A DNA stretch of 64,000 nt from Rhizobium sophorae (GCF_013087515.1 NZ_JABFCN010000057.1:1-64000), one strand, 5' to 3'; positions 51,343 to 60,032 are shown, numbered from the stretch's first letter. The notes: generated by a model not told the origin, from the sequence alone. Translations and numbers: made by a program.

Positions 51343-52308
51343 TCAAGTTACGCTTATCAATGCCTCACTTCTCGCCCAAAGCTGCTTGGCTTTGTCGGCG
51401 TCGAGCGCATAGGACCTGACGCCGTCGGCAAAGGGGTTGGGCGTGTCATTGATCGGAGCGACCGCGCAATCTTCGAGATAGTGTCCGCCGATTTCGTCCT
51501 TGTCAGCCACGACTGCGGCCCAGACCGAGGTTGCCGCTACCTGCGGGATGTCTTTCAGCTCTGCCGGCGGAAGACCGGCTTCGGCGCGGGCCTTGCCAAC
51601 GGTCTCGAACAAGCCCTGCAAGTCTTCCTGCGACAGATGGCGGGGCAGATCGGTGAGGCTATTGCCGGGCATCACCGAGGCGGCTCGAATGCCGCGATCG
51701 CGATGCCGCGTGTCGAACTCCGCGGCGAAGAGCGACGTTGCCGTCTTCGATCGGCCATAGGCGAGCCATGGATCATAGGCCTGTCGCTCAAAATTCGGAT
51801 CGTCCAGATCGACATCGGCGACGCGATGCGCCTGGGACGACAGCACCACCAGGCGGCCGTTATCGGCAAGCAGCGGCTCGATCCGAGTGACCAAAGCGAA
51901 ATGACCGAGATGGTTGGTCCCGAACTGGAGTTCGAAGCCGTCGGCCGTCCGGCCGAGCGGCGTGGCCATGACGCCGGCGTTGGCAATAATGGAATCGAAC
52001 CGCCGGCCGTCAGCCAACAGCCTGTCGGCACAGGCGCGAACGCTTTGCAGGGATGCCTGATCGAGCTCGATCAGCTCCAGGCTGCCACCGCCTTGCGACG
52101 CGGCGTCACGCACCGATGCCGTGACCCGCTCGGCTTTGGCGAGGTCCCTGACCGCGCCGACGACGCTTGCGCCGTGAGCCGCCAATGCGCGGGCGGTCTC
52201 AAGCCCAATGCCTGACGATACGCCGGTAATGAGAAACCGCTTTCCCTTGAGATCGACGCCGGCAAGCACCTCGTCGGCGGTCGACTTTGCACCAAATTTC
52301 TCGGTCAT
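51343..52308 (-). CDS. SDR-family oxidoreductase (retinol-dehydrogenase-like)
   Basis: A 321-residue short-chain dehydrogenase of the longer, retinol-dehydrogenase/protochlorophyllide-reductase-like class. It has TGVSSGIG (cofactor), NAG (IIANAGVM), TNHLGHFALV, Ser in VVLSSQAHRV and the catalytic YGRSK. AAGGAAAAG lies just before the ATG. It is 50 nt downstream of a second SDR on the same strand, and both may be controlled by the TetR gene at 53276. The substrate is unknown. Confidence 0.83.
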   Translation of the reverse strand: MTEKFGAKSTADEVLAGVDLKGKRFLITGVSSGIGLETARALAAHGASVVGAVRDLAKAERVTASVRDAASQGGGSLELIELDQASLQSVRACADRLLADGRRFDSIIANAGVMATPLGRTADGFELQFGTNHLGHFALVTRIEPLLADNGRLVVLSSQAHRVADVDLDDPNFERQAYDPWLAYGRSKTATSLFAAEFDTRHRDRGIRAASVMPGNSLTDLPRHLSQEDLQGLFETVGKARAEAGLPPAELKDIPQVAATSVWAAVVADKDEIGGHYLEDCAVAPINDTPNPFADGVRSYALDADKAKQLWARSEALISVT

Positions 52309-52358
52309 TTCTTTTCCTTCAATTGCGCGGGTAAGAGTTTCGTCTTGGTTTTCGACGT

Positions 52359-53117
52359 TCAGATTGCCAAGCCACCGGCCACGTCGATCACGCCGCCGGT
52401 GATGTAGCCGCCGTTCGGCCCTGCCAGATGACAGATGAGGGCAGACACCTCCTCAAGCGTCGCAATCCGGCGAATGGCGTGCAGGTTCATGAGCGCCTCG
52501 GGGACACCCTCGCCCAGCACCTCTGCCGCCATGTCGGTCGACATGACGCCCGGCTGGATGACGTTGACGGTGATATTGCGTCCACCGAGATCGCGGGCGA
52601 CGCCCTTGGCATACCCGACGATCGCCGCCTTGGTTCCCGCGTAGTCGGCAGCGCCGGTGAACGGGACGTGGGTGCCGAGCAGCGAGCCGATGAAGATGAT
52701 CCGGCCGCCATCCGATAGCACCGGCGCTGCCGCGCGCGTGGTCGCCACTGCGCCCATGACGTTGATCTGCCACTGGCGATCGAGATTGACCGTGTCGAGA
52801 TCGCGGTCATCGACCGTCTTGCCCTGCACGGCAATCGCCGCATTGTTGACGAGGATATCGAGCTTGCCGAAGTAGGCCACCACCTTGTCGACCAAGGGCC
52901 TGGCCGCCGCCATGTCGGTCTGGTCGCTCTTGATCGCCAAAGCCCGCACGCCCCTCGCCCTCAGCGTCTCGACCACGGTTTCGGCCTTTTCGGCAGAGGC
53001 GACGTAGCTGATTGCAACGTCCGCTCCCTGGTCGGCGAGCGCCTCGGCCGTCGCAGCGCCGAGTCCGCGCGAGCCGCCGGTCACGAGGGCGACTTTGCCC
53101 TTCAATATGTTCGACAT
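52359..53117 (-). CDS. SDR-family oxidoreductase (FabG-like)
   Basis: A 252-residue classical SDR. It has TGGSRGLG, NNAAI, Ser in IFIGSLLG and the catalytic YAGTK. GGAAGG lies 8 nt before the ATG. It is divergent from the TetR gene at 53276, across a region with two matching operator-like sites, so it is probably induced when that repressor is released. It is related in sequence and layout to the SDR/TetR pair at 53990-55480. Confidence 0.86.
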   Translation of the reverse strand: MSNILKGKVALVTGGSRGLGAATAEALADQGADVAISYVASAEKAETVVETLRARGVRALAIKSDQTDMAAARPLVDKVVAYFGKLDILVNNAAIAVQGKTVDDRDLDTVNLDRQWQINVMGAVATTRAAAPVLSDGGRIIFIGSLLGTHVPFTGAADYAGTKAAIVGYAKGVARDLGGRNITVNVIQPGVMSTDMAAEVLGEGVPEALMNLHAIRRIATLEEVSALICHLAGPNGGYITGGVIDVAGGLAI

Positions 53118-53197
53118 GAGAATCCTTCCGGGTACTTGATCCTATCGCCGTCTTGTCTTGACGAAAGACAGCGATCTATTTCGTAACGTCTATTACG

Positions 53198-53259
53198 ATA
53201 ACGATCGGTATGAAATTTGACACATGCTGTCAACGGGTTTAATAACGATCATTACGAAA
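53198..53259. promoter_or_regulatory. Two matching TetR-operator-like sites between SDR and TetR genes
   Basis: ATAACGATCGGTATGAAA (53198-53215) and ATAACGATCATTACGAAA (53242-53259) agree at 15 of 18 positions and contain the partly palindromic core TAACGATC-TTA type. They occupy the divergent promoter of the SDR (start 53117) and TetR (start 53276) genes. Confidence 0.62.
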
Positions 53260-53275
53260 AAGCTGGATTGACCTG

Positions 53276-53887
53276 ATGGGACGCCATCGCGAATTCGATG
53301 TGGAGAAAGCGCTCGACGCCGCTTTATGCGTCTTCTGGCGCAAGGGCTACGAGGGTGCCTCCTATACCGACCTCACCGAGGCTGCCGGCGTCGAGAGACC
53401 CGCCCTCTATTCTGCATTCGGCAACAAGGAAGCCCTCTTCCGCCTGGCCCTCGATCGCTATTCCGAGCGATTCCTGCACTACATTCCGGAGGCGCTTCAG
53501 CTGCCCACGGCGCGCCAGGTTGCTGCGCACATCCTCTTCAACGCAGCCGATCTCAATACGCGTTACCCCGACCATACGGGATGCCTCGGCATCAATGGCG
53601 CCGTGGCGGGATCCGATGAAGCCGAACCTGTGCGGCAGGTGTTGATCGATTTTCGTGCGGCTGGTCAGGCGCAGCTTCGTGAACGCTTCGAACGGGCAAA
53701 GGCTGAGGGCGACTTGCCGGAGACGGCCAAAGCCGATGCCCTTGCAGCTTTCGTGATGGCTCTCACGCATGGCATGGCGGTGCAGGCCAAAGCCGGGTTC
53801 AGCCGTGAGATGCTGGAGGCCGTTGTCGAACAAGCGCTGTCCACCTGGCCGACCGGCCGTTCCACGCCCTCCGAAACATCATCCTAA
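53276..53887 (+). CDS. TetR-family regulator
   Basis: A 203-residue TetR repressor. The HTH is ALDAALCVFWRKGYEGASYTDLTEAAGVERPALYSAFGNKEALFRLALDRY (about residues 11-61). It resembles the NemR/AcuR-like group with the CLGINGAV segment. The ribosome site is weak (TGGATTGACCTG). It is divergent from the FabG-like SDR, whose promoter it probably represses. It is related to the TetR at 54830 (shared FWxKGxEA.S..DLTEA.G, SLY.AFG.KEAL pattern). Confidence 0.85.
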   Translation: MGRHREFDVEKALDAALCVFWRKGYEGASYTDLTEAAGVERPALYSAFGNKEALFRLALDRYSERFLHYIPEALQLPTARQVAAHILFNAADLNTRYPDHTGCLGINGAVAGSDEAEPVRQVLIDFRAAGQAQLRERFERAKAEGDLPETAKADALAAFVMALTHGMAVQAKAGFSREMLEAVVEQALSTWPTGRSTPSETSS

Positions 53888-53908
53888 AGCTTCAGTAAGA
53901 AGCACGAG

Positions 53909-53936
53909 CGGTCCCTCGGGCCGAAAGAAGGGACCG
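53909..53936. terminator. Hairpin between convergent TetR and SDR genes
   Basis: An eight-pair stem CGGTCCCT (53909-53916) / AGGGACCG (53929-53936) lies between convergent genes. There is no T-run on either side, so its role as a terminator is uncertain. Confidence 0.35.
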
Positions 53937-53989
53937 ACCTCCGTCGATCCCCTCATGTCTTTTGCAAGTCGCAGGCAACATATCCCGAT

Positions 53990-54730
53990 TCAGGTGTTCA
54001 AGCCGCCATCCACTGTGAGGATGGTTCCCGTGATGTGCTTTGCAGCAGGGCTTGCGAGGAAAGCCACAGCGGCGGCCACATCTTCCGGCTCGCCGTAACG
54101 GCCAAGTGGGATCAGGGCACGCTGGAAGTCGGCGAAGTCGCCATTGGCGGGATTCATTTCGGTGTCGGTCGAACCCGGCTGGACCAGGTTTACGGTGATA
54201 TCGCGAGATCCGAGTTCCCGCGCGAGGCCGCGGGTAAACGAGTGGAGCGCGGATTTTGTCATGAAATAGACCGTACCGGTATCACCGACGATGCGTTCGG
54301 CGCCGACCGAGCCGATCGTGATGACGCGGCCTCCCGCCTGCAGATAGGGAATGGCGGCCTGCGAAGCGAGCAAGGGCGACCGCACATTTACGTCGAGGAG
54401 CGCATCGATCTGCTCGACGCTGACGTCGGCGATCGCACCGTAAAGCGCGATTGCGGCATTGTTGACGAGAATGTCGAGACCGCCAAGTGCCTGGGCGGCC
54501 TCGTCGACCGAGCGCTTCACGGCCGCCGGATCGGCGCTGTCGGCCTGGATGGCAAGCGCTTTGCGGCCCTTGCCCTCGATCGCCCGGACGACTTCGGCGG
54601 CGCGATCGGCCGAACGCTCATAGGTGATGGCGACATCAGCGCCCTTGTCGGCAAGCGCCAATGCGATGGCGGCACCAATGCCACGCGAGCCCCCTGTGAC
54701 GAGGGCACGCTTTCCAGCCAGTTCTGTCAT
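53990..54730 (-). CDS. SDR-family oxidoreductase (FabG-like), second module
   Basis: A 246-residue classical SDR. It has TGGSRGIG, NNAAI, Ser in ITIGSVGAE and catalytic YFMTK. The ATG at 54730 follows AGAGAAG; the frame is open to 54760. It is clearly related to the SDR at 52359 (shared TGGSRG.GAA.A.ALADKGADVAI-like opening and DILVNNAAIA). It is divergent from the TetR at 54830 with two operator-like sites between. The substrate is unknown. Confidence 0.86.
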   Translation of the reverse strand: MTELAGKRALVTGGSRGIGAAIALALADKGADVAITYERSADRAAEVVRAIEGKGRKALAIQADSADPAAVKRSVDEAAQALGGLDILVNNAAIALYGAIADVSVEQIDALLDVNVRSPLLASQAAIPYLQAGGRVITIGSVGAERIVGDTGTVYFMTKSALHSFTRGLARELGSRDITVNLVQPGSTDTEMNPANGDFADFQRALIPLGRYGEPEDVAAAVAFLASPAAKHITGTILTVDGGLNT

Positions 54731-54745
54731 GATCTTCTCTTTCTG

Positions 54746-54820
54746 TAGTGATCGACACATAAATAGCTAGGCACGTTGCGATGGGGTGTCAATGGGTTTA
54801 TATAATGATCGATGCAAAAA
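54746..54820. promoter_or_regulatory. Two matching operator-like sites of the second SDR/TetR module
   Basis: TAGTGATCGACACATAAA (54746-54763) and TAATGATCGATGCAAAAA (54803-54820) agree at 14 of 18 positions. Both contain TGATCGA, related to the GATC-centred sites at 53198-53259. The preceding GGGTTTA (54795-54801) is also shared between the modules. Confidence 0.55.
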
Positions 54821-54829
54821 TCGGATGAG

Positions 54830-55480
54830 ATGTCGAACGTCAACGAAACCCCTGCCCGCAGTCGCGGGCGGCCGCGGGCGTTCGACCGGGAAGCAGCCTT
54901 GGCTCAAGCGACCCGGCTGTTCTGGATCAAGGGTTTCGAGGCGACCTCGATCGCCGACCTCACCGAGGCGATGGGGATCGGATCGCCGAGTCTCTACGCG
55001 GCATTCGGCTCGAAGGAAGCGCTCTATGCCGAGGCGCTGCGCCACTATCGCGACAACAACGAGGCGCTCGTCTGGGCCGGCTTCTTTTCCGCAGGCACGG
55101 CCCGTGAGGCGGTGAGGTCGTTTCTGATGGATTCGGCCGCTGCCCTGACCGGCTGTGTCGTGGATATTCCCCGCGGCTGCATGGTGGCGCTCTCTTCGGT
55201 CGGCAGCGAGGGCCATGTGGAACTCGGCGAACTCGTGCGCGCCGCCCGCGCCGTCACACTCGAGCGCCTGAAGGCGCGCCTGAACCAGGCGATATCAGCA
55301 GGCGAAATTCCAGTCTCGACCGACGTCCACGCGCTTGCTCGCTTCGTGCAGACCGTTCAGAACGGCATGTCGATCCTGGCCCGCGACGAAGCGACCCGCG
55401 GCGAACTGGAGGCCGTCGCCGAACTCGCCATGCTGGGTTGGGACACTCGAATCGGGGATGCTGAGCGCAGGCAGGGCTGA
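54830..55480 (+). CDS. TetR-family regulator, second module
   Basis: About 216 residues. The HTH is ALAQATRLFWIKGFEATSIADLTEAMGIGSPSLYAAFGSKEALYAEALRHY, with an RGRPRAFD lead typical of this TetR subgroup. The ATG at 54830 was chosen because the ATG at 54812 lies inside the predicted operator; either is possible. The C-terminal domain contains GCVVDIPRGCMVALSS, close to the CxGCxx pattern of AcuR-like proteins. It probably represses the divergent SDR at 53990. Confidence 0.83.
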   Translation: MSNVNETPARSRGRPRAFDREAALAQATRLFWIKGFEATSIADLTEAMGIGSPSLYAAFGSKEALYAEALRHYRDNNEALVWAGFFSAGTAREAVRSFLMDSAAALTGCVVDIPRGCMVALSSVGSEGHVELGELVRAARAVTLERLKARLNQAISAGEIPVSTDVHALARFVQTVQNGMSILARDEATRGELEAVAELAMLGWDTRIGDAERRQG

Positions 55481-55527
55481 CCGCGTTTCGAATATCGTTA
55501 CGCGGATCCTGCGTCACCTCCTCGCAG

Positions 55528-56565
55528 TCAAATCTCCCCAGCCGACGGCCCCCAGACATCCGTCAGCGCAAAACCACCCGGATGCGGATCGAAGGGGTCG
55601 AGCGCTACCTGGGTCAGGCCGAAGGTAAAGCCGCGGCCGGTGATGGTTGGGATGACGGCGGGGCGGCCGGCCACTTCGGTCACCGCCTGGAGGCCGACTT
55701 CGAATTCGGAGCCGATGATCGATTTCGAGGTGAAGGTGTCGCCGACCTTGGCCTTGCCGCGGGCATAAAGCGTGGCAAGATTGGCGGAATTGCCGGTGCC
55801 GCAGGGCGAGCGGTCGGCCCGGCCCGGCCACATGGTGGTGCAGGTGCGCACCGTGCCATCGGCTTCCGTATCGCGGAACATCACATAGGCGACGCCCGAG
55901 ATCGCCGGAATCTCGGGATGGACGACCTTGATGTCGCGATTGATCAGCTCCTTGAGGATCATGCCGGCCTGGACGAGGCCGGCGGCATTGGCCTTCTCGA
56001 TCGTCAGACCGATCTGGCCGACATCGACCAGCGCATAGAAAATGCCGCCATAGCAGATATCGGCCTTGATCCTTCCCCAATGCGGCGTGTCGATCCCGAC
56101 ATCGAGCTCATGCACGAAGGAGGGCACCATGGTGAGCTTCACCTTCTCGCAGCGCCCGTCGCGGCAGGTCGCCGTCGCCTTGACGAGGCCGGCGGCAGTT
56201 TCCAGCTTCACGATCGTCTCCGGCTCCTTCATCTCGACGATGCCGGATTCGAGCAAGGCCGTGGTGACGCAGATCGAGTTCGAACCGGAGCTCGCATGCG
56301 CCTGGTCGGGCTGCAGGATGATGAAGGCGGCGTCGGCCTCCGGGTGCCGTGCCGGCAGCAGCAGGTTGACCGAGCCGATCGGGGCGCCGCGCGGTTCCAG
56401 GCAAAGGAAGCGGCGCAGTTCGTCACCCTTCGGATCGGTGTTCAGCCAATGCAGCTGGGCGGCCACGGTATCGCCCGGGATCTTCGGCACGCCGCCGATC
56501 GCGACACGGCCGATCTCGCCTTCAGCATGGACATCCAGCAGCTGGATCGTGCGCTTCCATCTCAT
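55528..56565 (-). CDS. Proline racemase-family enzyme (hydroxyproline epimerase/dehydratase type)
   Basis: A 345-residue member of the proline racemase family. The second catalytic cysteine is Cys255 in SPCGTGNSA. The first catalytic position, Cys in proline racemase, is Ser93 in ASSGSNSICV. In this family Cys/Cys pairs are proline racemases or 4-hydroxyproline epimerases, Ser/Cys pairs act on 4- or 3-hydroxyproline, and Thr/Cys pairs are 3-hydroxyproline dehydratases. A Ser/Cys pair therefore points to hydroxyproline epimerisation. It is the third gene of an operon with an FAD oxidase and an SDR, 15 nt after the SDR. Confidence 0.83.
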   Translation of the reverse strand: MRWKRTIQLLDVHAEGEIGRVAIGGVPKIPGDTVAAQLHWLNTDPKGDELRRFLCLEPRGAPIGSVNLLLPARHPEADAAFIILQPDQAHASSGSNSICVTTALLESGIVEMKEPETIVKLETAAGLVKATATCRDGRCEKVKLTMVPSFVHELDVGIDTPHWGRIKADICYGGIFYALVDVGQIGLTIEKANAAGLVQAGMILKELINRDIKVVHPEIPAISGVAYVMFRDTEADGTVRTCTTMWPGRADRSPCGTGNSANLATLYARGKAKVGDTFTSKSIIGSEFEVGLQAVTEVAGRPAVIPTITGRGFTFGLTQVALDPFDPHPGGFALTDVWGPSAGEI

Positions 56566-56580
56566 ATCGAAAACTCCATA

Positions 56581-57291
56581 TCAGACGTGACGGGTGACGC
56601 CGCCATCGACGCGGATATTCTGGCCGGTGATATAACCCGCACCATCGGAGAGCAGGAAGGCCGCGGTCTTGGCGATCTCCTCGACATGGCCAATGCGCTT
56701 CATCGGGACCTTCTCGGCGGTCCCGGGCTTGTGGTTCAGGCTATCGATATAACCCGGCAGGATGCAGTTCATGCGGATATTGTCGGCCGCATAACGATCG
56801 GAATAGAGCTTGGTGAAGGCGCCGGCAGCGGCGCGATAGGTGCAGGAAACCGGGAAGACCAGCGTCGGCTCATAAGCGGCGAAAGTGGTGATGTTGACGA
56901 AGGCGCCCTTGCCCTGTTTCAGCATGACCGGCGTCACCAGGCGGGCCATGCGCACCAGCGACAGGATCATCATGTCGGAACCGAGCGTCCAGTTCTCGTC
57001 CGATATATCGAGCAGGTCGCCCTTCGGCGGATGGCCGCTCAGGTTGACGACGGCGTCGATGCGGCCATAGGCCTTCATCGTCAGGTCGAAGATCGCCTTC
57101 AGATCCTCGGCCTTTTCGGCCACGCCGCGCGCGGCGACGCCGCCAAGTTCGGCCGCCAGCTTCTCGCAGCTTTCCGAAGGTGACATCAGCGCCAGCTGAT
57201 AGCCCTGTGCGGAGAGCTCGCGGGCGATCGCCTCGCCCATGCCGCGGCCGCCGCCGGTGATCAGCGCTACGGGTTTGGTGGTATCGGACAT
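56581..57291 (-). CDS. SDR-family protein lacking the catalytic lysine
   Basis: A 236-residue SDR-fold protein. The cofactor loop TGGGRGMG is intact, but the YxxxK active site reads TYRAAAGAF: Tyr152 is kept and Lys156 is Ala. The usual NNAG reads NLSG. The C-terminal ITGQNIRVDGG is normal. AGGAGG, overlapping the upstream oxidase stop, precedes the ATG. It sits between an FAD oxidase and the proline racemase-family gene. It may be a low-activity or ligand-binding SDR of the hydroxyproline operon. Confidence 0.82.
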   Translation of the reverse strand: MSDTTKPVALITGGGRGMGEAIARELSAQGYQLALMSPSESCEKLAAELGGVAARGVAEKAEDLKAIFDLTMKAYGRIDAVVNLSGHPPKGDLLDISDENWTLGSDMMILSLVRMARLVTPVMLKQGKGAFVNITTFAAYEPTLVFPVSCTYRAAAGAFTKLYSDRYAADNIRMNCILPGYIDSLNHKPGTAEKVPMKRIGHVEEIAKTAAFLLSDGAGYITGQNIRVDGGVTRHV

Positions 57292-57300
57292 CGGGGCCTC

Positions 57301-58551
57301 CTAATATCGGTCTATGCGGAACGGGGTTATATCGAGGGATGGTTTGAGCCCCGTCACCATATCGGCGATCACCAGCGCTGTCGTTGCCGAAAAGGTCAGG
57401 CCGAGATGGCCATGGCCGGTCGCATAAAAAACGCCGGGCATTTTCCGCGACGGCGAAATGATCGGGATCGTATCGGGCAGCGCCGGACGATGCCCCATCC
57501 ATTCCGTTGTCTCCTCGACCTTGAGGCCGGGCAGCGCGCGCTGGGCATGGCGCACCAGCACCCGCGGACGGCGGAAATCCGGTGCGGCATCGAGGCCGGC
57601 GAGCTCGACATTGCCGCCGACCCGGATGCCGCCGGCCGTCGGCGTCACCATGAAGGCGCGATGCGGCCAGATCACCGAATAGCGCATCGTGATGCCGGGC
57701 TTCATGATCTGCGTGTGATAGCCGCGCTCGGTTTCGAGCGGAATCGGCTCGCCGAGCTTTTCGGCAAGGAAACGGGTGTGGACGCCGGCGGCGAGCACGA
57801 CCGAACCGGCCTCGATGCGCCTGCCATCCGCGAGGAGAACGACGGCGGTGCCGTCACCCCTGCGCTCGATATTCCGCACAGTGCCGGAGACGAAGGTCGT
57901 GCCCGCAGCCTTTGCGGCGTCGGTGAGTTTCACCACCAGCTTGTAGGGGTCGCGAATCGACTTGTTGTCGGGAAGCAGCACGGCTTTGGCGATCGCCGGC
58001 GACAAAGTGGGCTCGTAATATTGGATGGCGCCGTTGCTCAAAACCTCGAATTCGAGGCCGTAGCGCTGCATCATGGCGAGATGACCGCGATCGGCGGCGA
58101 ATTCCGCCTCCGTCTCATAGATCGCCAGACATCCTTCCTCGGTCATCAATTCGGGTGCGCCGATCGCCTGGAGCATCTCTCTGAAATCGCCGAGCGCGCG
58201 GCGCGACAGGCTCATGCCGGCATCCTCGATCTCTCGGAGACGCGAGGGCCGGCCGGCGGCGAGGAAGCGCAGGAACCAGGGCAGCATCCTGGCGGCATAG
58301 GAGGGACGCAGCCAGACCGGGCCTTCGGGATCGAGCAGCCAGCCGGGGATCTTCTTCCAGGTCGAAGGGCCGGAACCCGCGGCAAAATCAAGCGCGATGC
58401 TCGCCATGTTGCCGAAAGAGGTGCCGCGGCCCGGCTCCCCCTTGTCGATCAGCGTCACCTCAAGGCCGCGCCGCTGCAGCTCGAAGGCGATCGAGGCGCC
58501 GATCACGCCCGCGCCGACGACAACTACGCTTTTCTTCGTCTCATTCGCCAT
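57301..58551 (-). CDS. FAD-dependent D-amino acid oxidase/dehydrogenase (DadA-like)
   Basis: A 416-residue flavoprotein of the DAAO/DadA fold. The FAD-binding VVVGAGVIGASIAFELQRRGLEVTLID lies at residues 8-34. The conserved RGYHTQ segment follows mid-protein, and the C-terminal YATGHGHLGLTFSATTALVIAD completes the FAD site. In a hydroxyproline operon it would oxidise cis-4-hydroxy-D-proline produced by the epimerase to the pyrroline acid, which is inference from context. It is the first gene of the operon; the SDR starts 9 nt after its stop. Confidence 0.86.
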   Translation of the reverse strand: MANETKKSVVVVGAGVIGASIAFELQRRGLEVTLIDKGEPGRGTSFGNMASIALDFAAGSGPSTWKKIPGWLLDPEGPVWLRPSYAARMLPWFLRFLAAGRPSRLREIEDAGMSLSRRALGDFREMLQAIGAPELMTEEGCLAIYETEAEFAADRGHLAMMQRYGLEFEVLSNGAIQYYEPTLSPAIAKAVLLPDNKSIRDPYKLVVKLTDAAKAAGTTFVSGTVRNIERRGDGTAVVLLADGRRIEAGSVVLAAGVHTRFLAEKLGEPIPLETERGYHTQIMKPGITMRYSVIWPHRAFMVTPTAGGIRVGGNVELAGLDAAPDFRRPRVLVRHAQRALPGLKVEETTEWMGHRPALPDTIPIISPSRKMPGVFYATGHGHLGLTFSATTALVIADMVTGLKPSLDITPFRIDRY

Positions 58552-58620
58552 GAATCAACCCATCGCACGGCAGACAGGATTGCCGCGATGAATCTGATAT
58601 ATCACAACGGAGGTGATGCC

Positions 58621-58741
58621 TAGAGCGGTTCAGCTTTTCATGGAAACACAGAACAGCTCTAACCTCTAGTTTTACGCAATTCCCGGCAAAACCGCTTCGC
58701 GCTTTGCCTGGGAAAACCGCTTCGCACTTTTCCTGGAATTG
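58621..58741. repeat. Composite intergenic repeat with TAGAGC hairpin
   Basis: A TAGAGC/GCTCTA hairpin (58621-58661) is followed by 58669-58741, which is the reverse complement of the repeat at 14168-14218 but with two copies of the AAAACCGCTTCGC.CTTT unit. The same AATTCC/GGAATT ends are seen. This is a rhizobial mosaic element between divergent and convergent promoters of the oxidase operon and the hydrolase gene. Confidence 0.62.
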
Positions 58742-58754
58742 CTCTGTGGAATTT

Positions 58755-60032
58755 TTACTGGCTTTCCGGCAGGCCGGCGCCGACGCTGTCGCCGACCGAA
58801 CCGACGGTGTTGTTCATCGACTGGCCGAGACGCTTCAGCTGGGCGTCGTAGTTGCGCCGCGTGCGCGGATCGAAGATCGCAATCGGCGTGCTGACGGCAA
58901 CACTGACCGCACTTCCGGCGGTCTGGGCAGCACCCATCGCCACGGCGCCGACGGCCTCGCCGAGCCCGACATTAGAATCGGTGATCGTCTGGCCGGCAAT
59001 CAGCCGGTCGCCGATCAGCTTCACCACCTCGGGGCTTTCGGCGAACTTGCCGTGGTTCAGCCGGTCGCCGCCCTTGAGCTTGGTGAGGTCGAGCACGGTG
59101 ATGCCGGCCGCCTCGAGCTTGCTGCGGTAAGGTTCGACGGAAGGATCGATCTGGCCGAGCCGGTCGACATTGCCGGAGATGCGCCGCGACAGCGCCAGAG
59201 CCCGATCGTCCTGCGAGACGAAGATGGTGAAGTGCGGCCTTTCCTTGCCGAGGCTCGCGAACTGGCGGCCGAAGACATCAACATCGAGATCCGGCGAGGC
59301 AAGGATGACATTGTTGATCTTCGGTGCAACATGACCGTTGCGGATCGCCATCTGTCTGAGCGATTCGACGGTCAGCCAGGTGCCCATCGAATGCGCCATG
59401 ATGGTGATGTCGCTGACAGCGGGATTGGCGGCGGTGCGGGTCAGCAGTTCCTCCAGCGCGTCGCGGGAATAGTTGGTGCTTTCCTTGTCGTAATTATAAT
59501 CGAAGATGCTGCCGCGCGACGGCCAGGTGAAGACGACCGGAGCGACGTCGGCATGCGAATCATGAACGATCTGCGCGAAGCGGTAGACGGCATCCTCATA
59601 ACGGTTGTTGAAGCCGTGGACGAAGACCAGCACGCGGCGGCTCTTCGGCATATGGGTCTTCAGCCAGGTCTCGCCGGCCCGCTCGCCTTCCAGGGGATCG
59701 ACCGAAACGGTGACGAAATTGCGCAGCGGATCGGCCGGCAAGCGGCTTGGCCATTGCACCTGGCCGGCCTTGCGATTGGCTTCCGGCGGGATCGAGACCT
59801 CGACGGCATTGACGGCGAGCCCGGTGCCCCGTTCGCCGGAGAATAGCACGGCAGGATTGTCGTCGGCAGCACGCGTCGTCGCGACGAGCAGATCGACCTT
59901 GGAGGTGCCGGGGGCCGCGATGCCGGCCGCCTGCATGACACCGACCGGCCTGCCGCCGCAGCCGGCGAACACCATCGTTGCAACCAGAAGACCTGTCAGA
60001 GCCGCGGGCGAGCCGCCTCTTTTGCCGATCAT
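58755..60032 (-). CDS. Lipoprotein alpha/beta hydrolase (DUF900 type)
   Basis: A 425-residue alpha/beta hydrolase of the DUF900 family. The N-terminal lipoprotein signal ends in the lipobox VFAGC (Cys about residue 24), so it is likely anchored to a membrane. Features are VLVFVHGFNNRYEDA (oxyanion region), WPSRGSIFDYNYDKEST and the nucleophile elbow MAHSMGT. A Gly/Ala-rich C-terminal region (LGEAVGAVAMGAAQTAGSAVSVAVS) follows. GGAG precedes the ATG at 60032. The physiological substrate is unknown. Confidence 0.83.
   Translation of the reverse strand: MIGKRGGSPAALTGLLVATMVFAGCGGRPVGVMQAAGIAAPGTSKVDLLVATTRAADDNPAVLFSGERGTGLAVNAVEVSIPPEANRKAGQVQWPSRLPADPLRNFVTVSVDPLEGERAGETWLKTHMPKSRRVLVFVHGFNNRYEDAVYRFAQIVHDSHADVAPVVFTWPSRGSIFDYNYDKESTNYSRDALEELLTRTAANPAVSDITIMAHSMGTWLTVESLRQMAIRNGHVAPKINNVILASPDLDVDVFGRQFASLGKERPHFTIFVSQDDRALALSRRISGNVDRLGQIDPSVEPYRSKLEAAGITVLDLTKLKGGDRLNHGKFAESPEVVKLIGDRLIAGQTITDSNVGLGEAVGAVAMGAAQTAGSAVSVAVSTPIAIFDPRTRRNYDAQLKRLGQSMNNTVGSVGDSVGAGLPESQ

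Noticed and set aside
55582..57183. 533-codon plus-strand open frame opposite the epimerase and SDR genes
   Set aside because: It lies entirely antisense to two well-supported genes, has a repetitive Asp/Gly/Arg-rich composition typical of high-GC shadow frames, and has no ribosome site.
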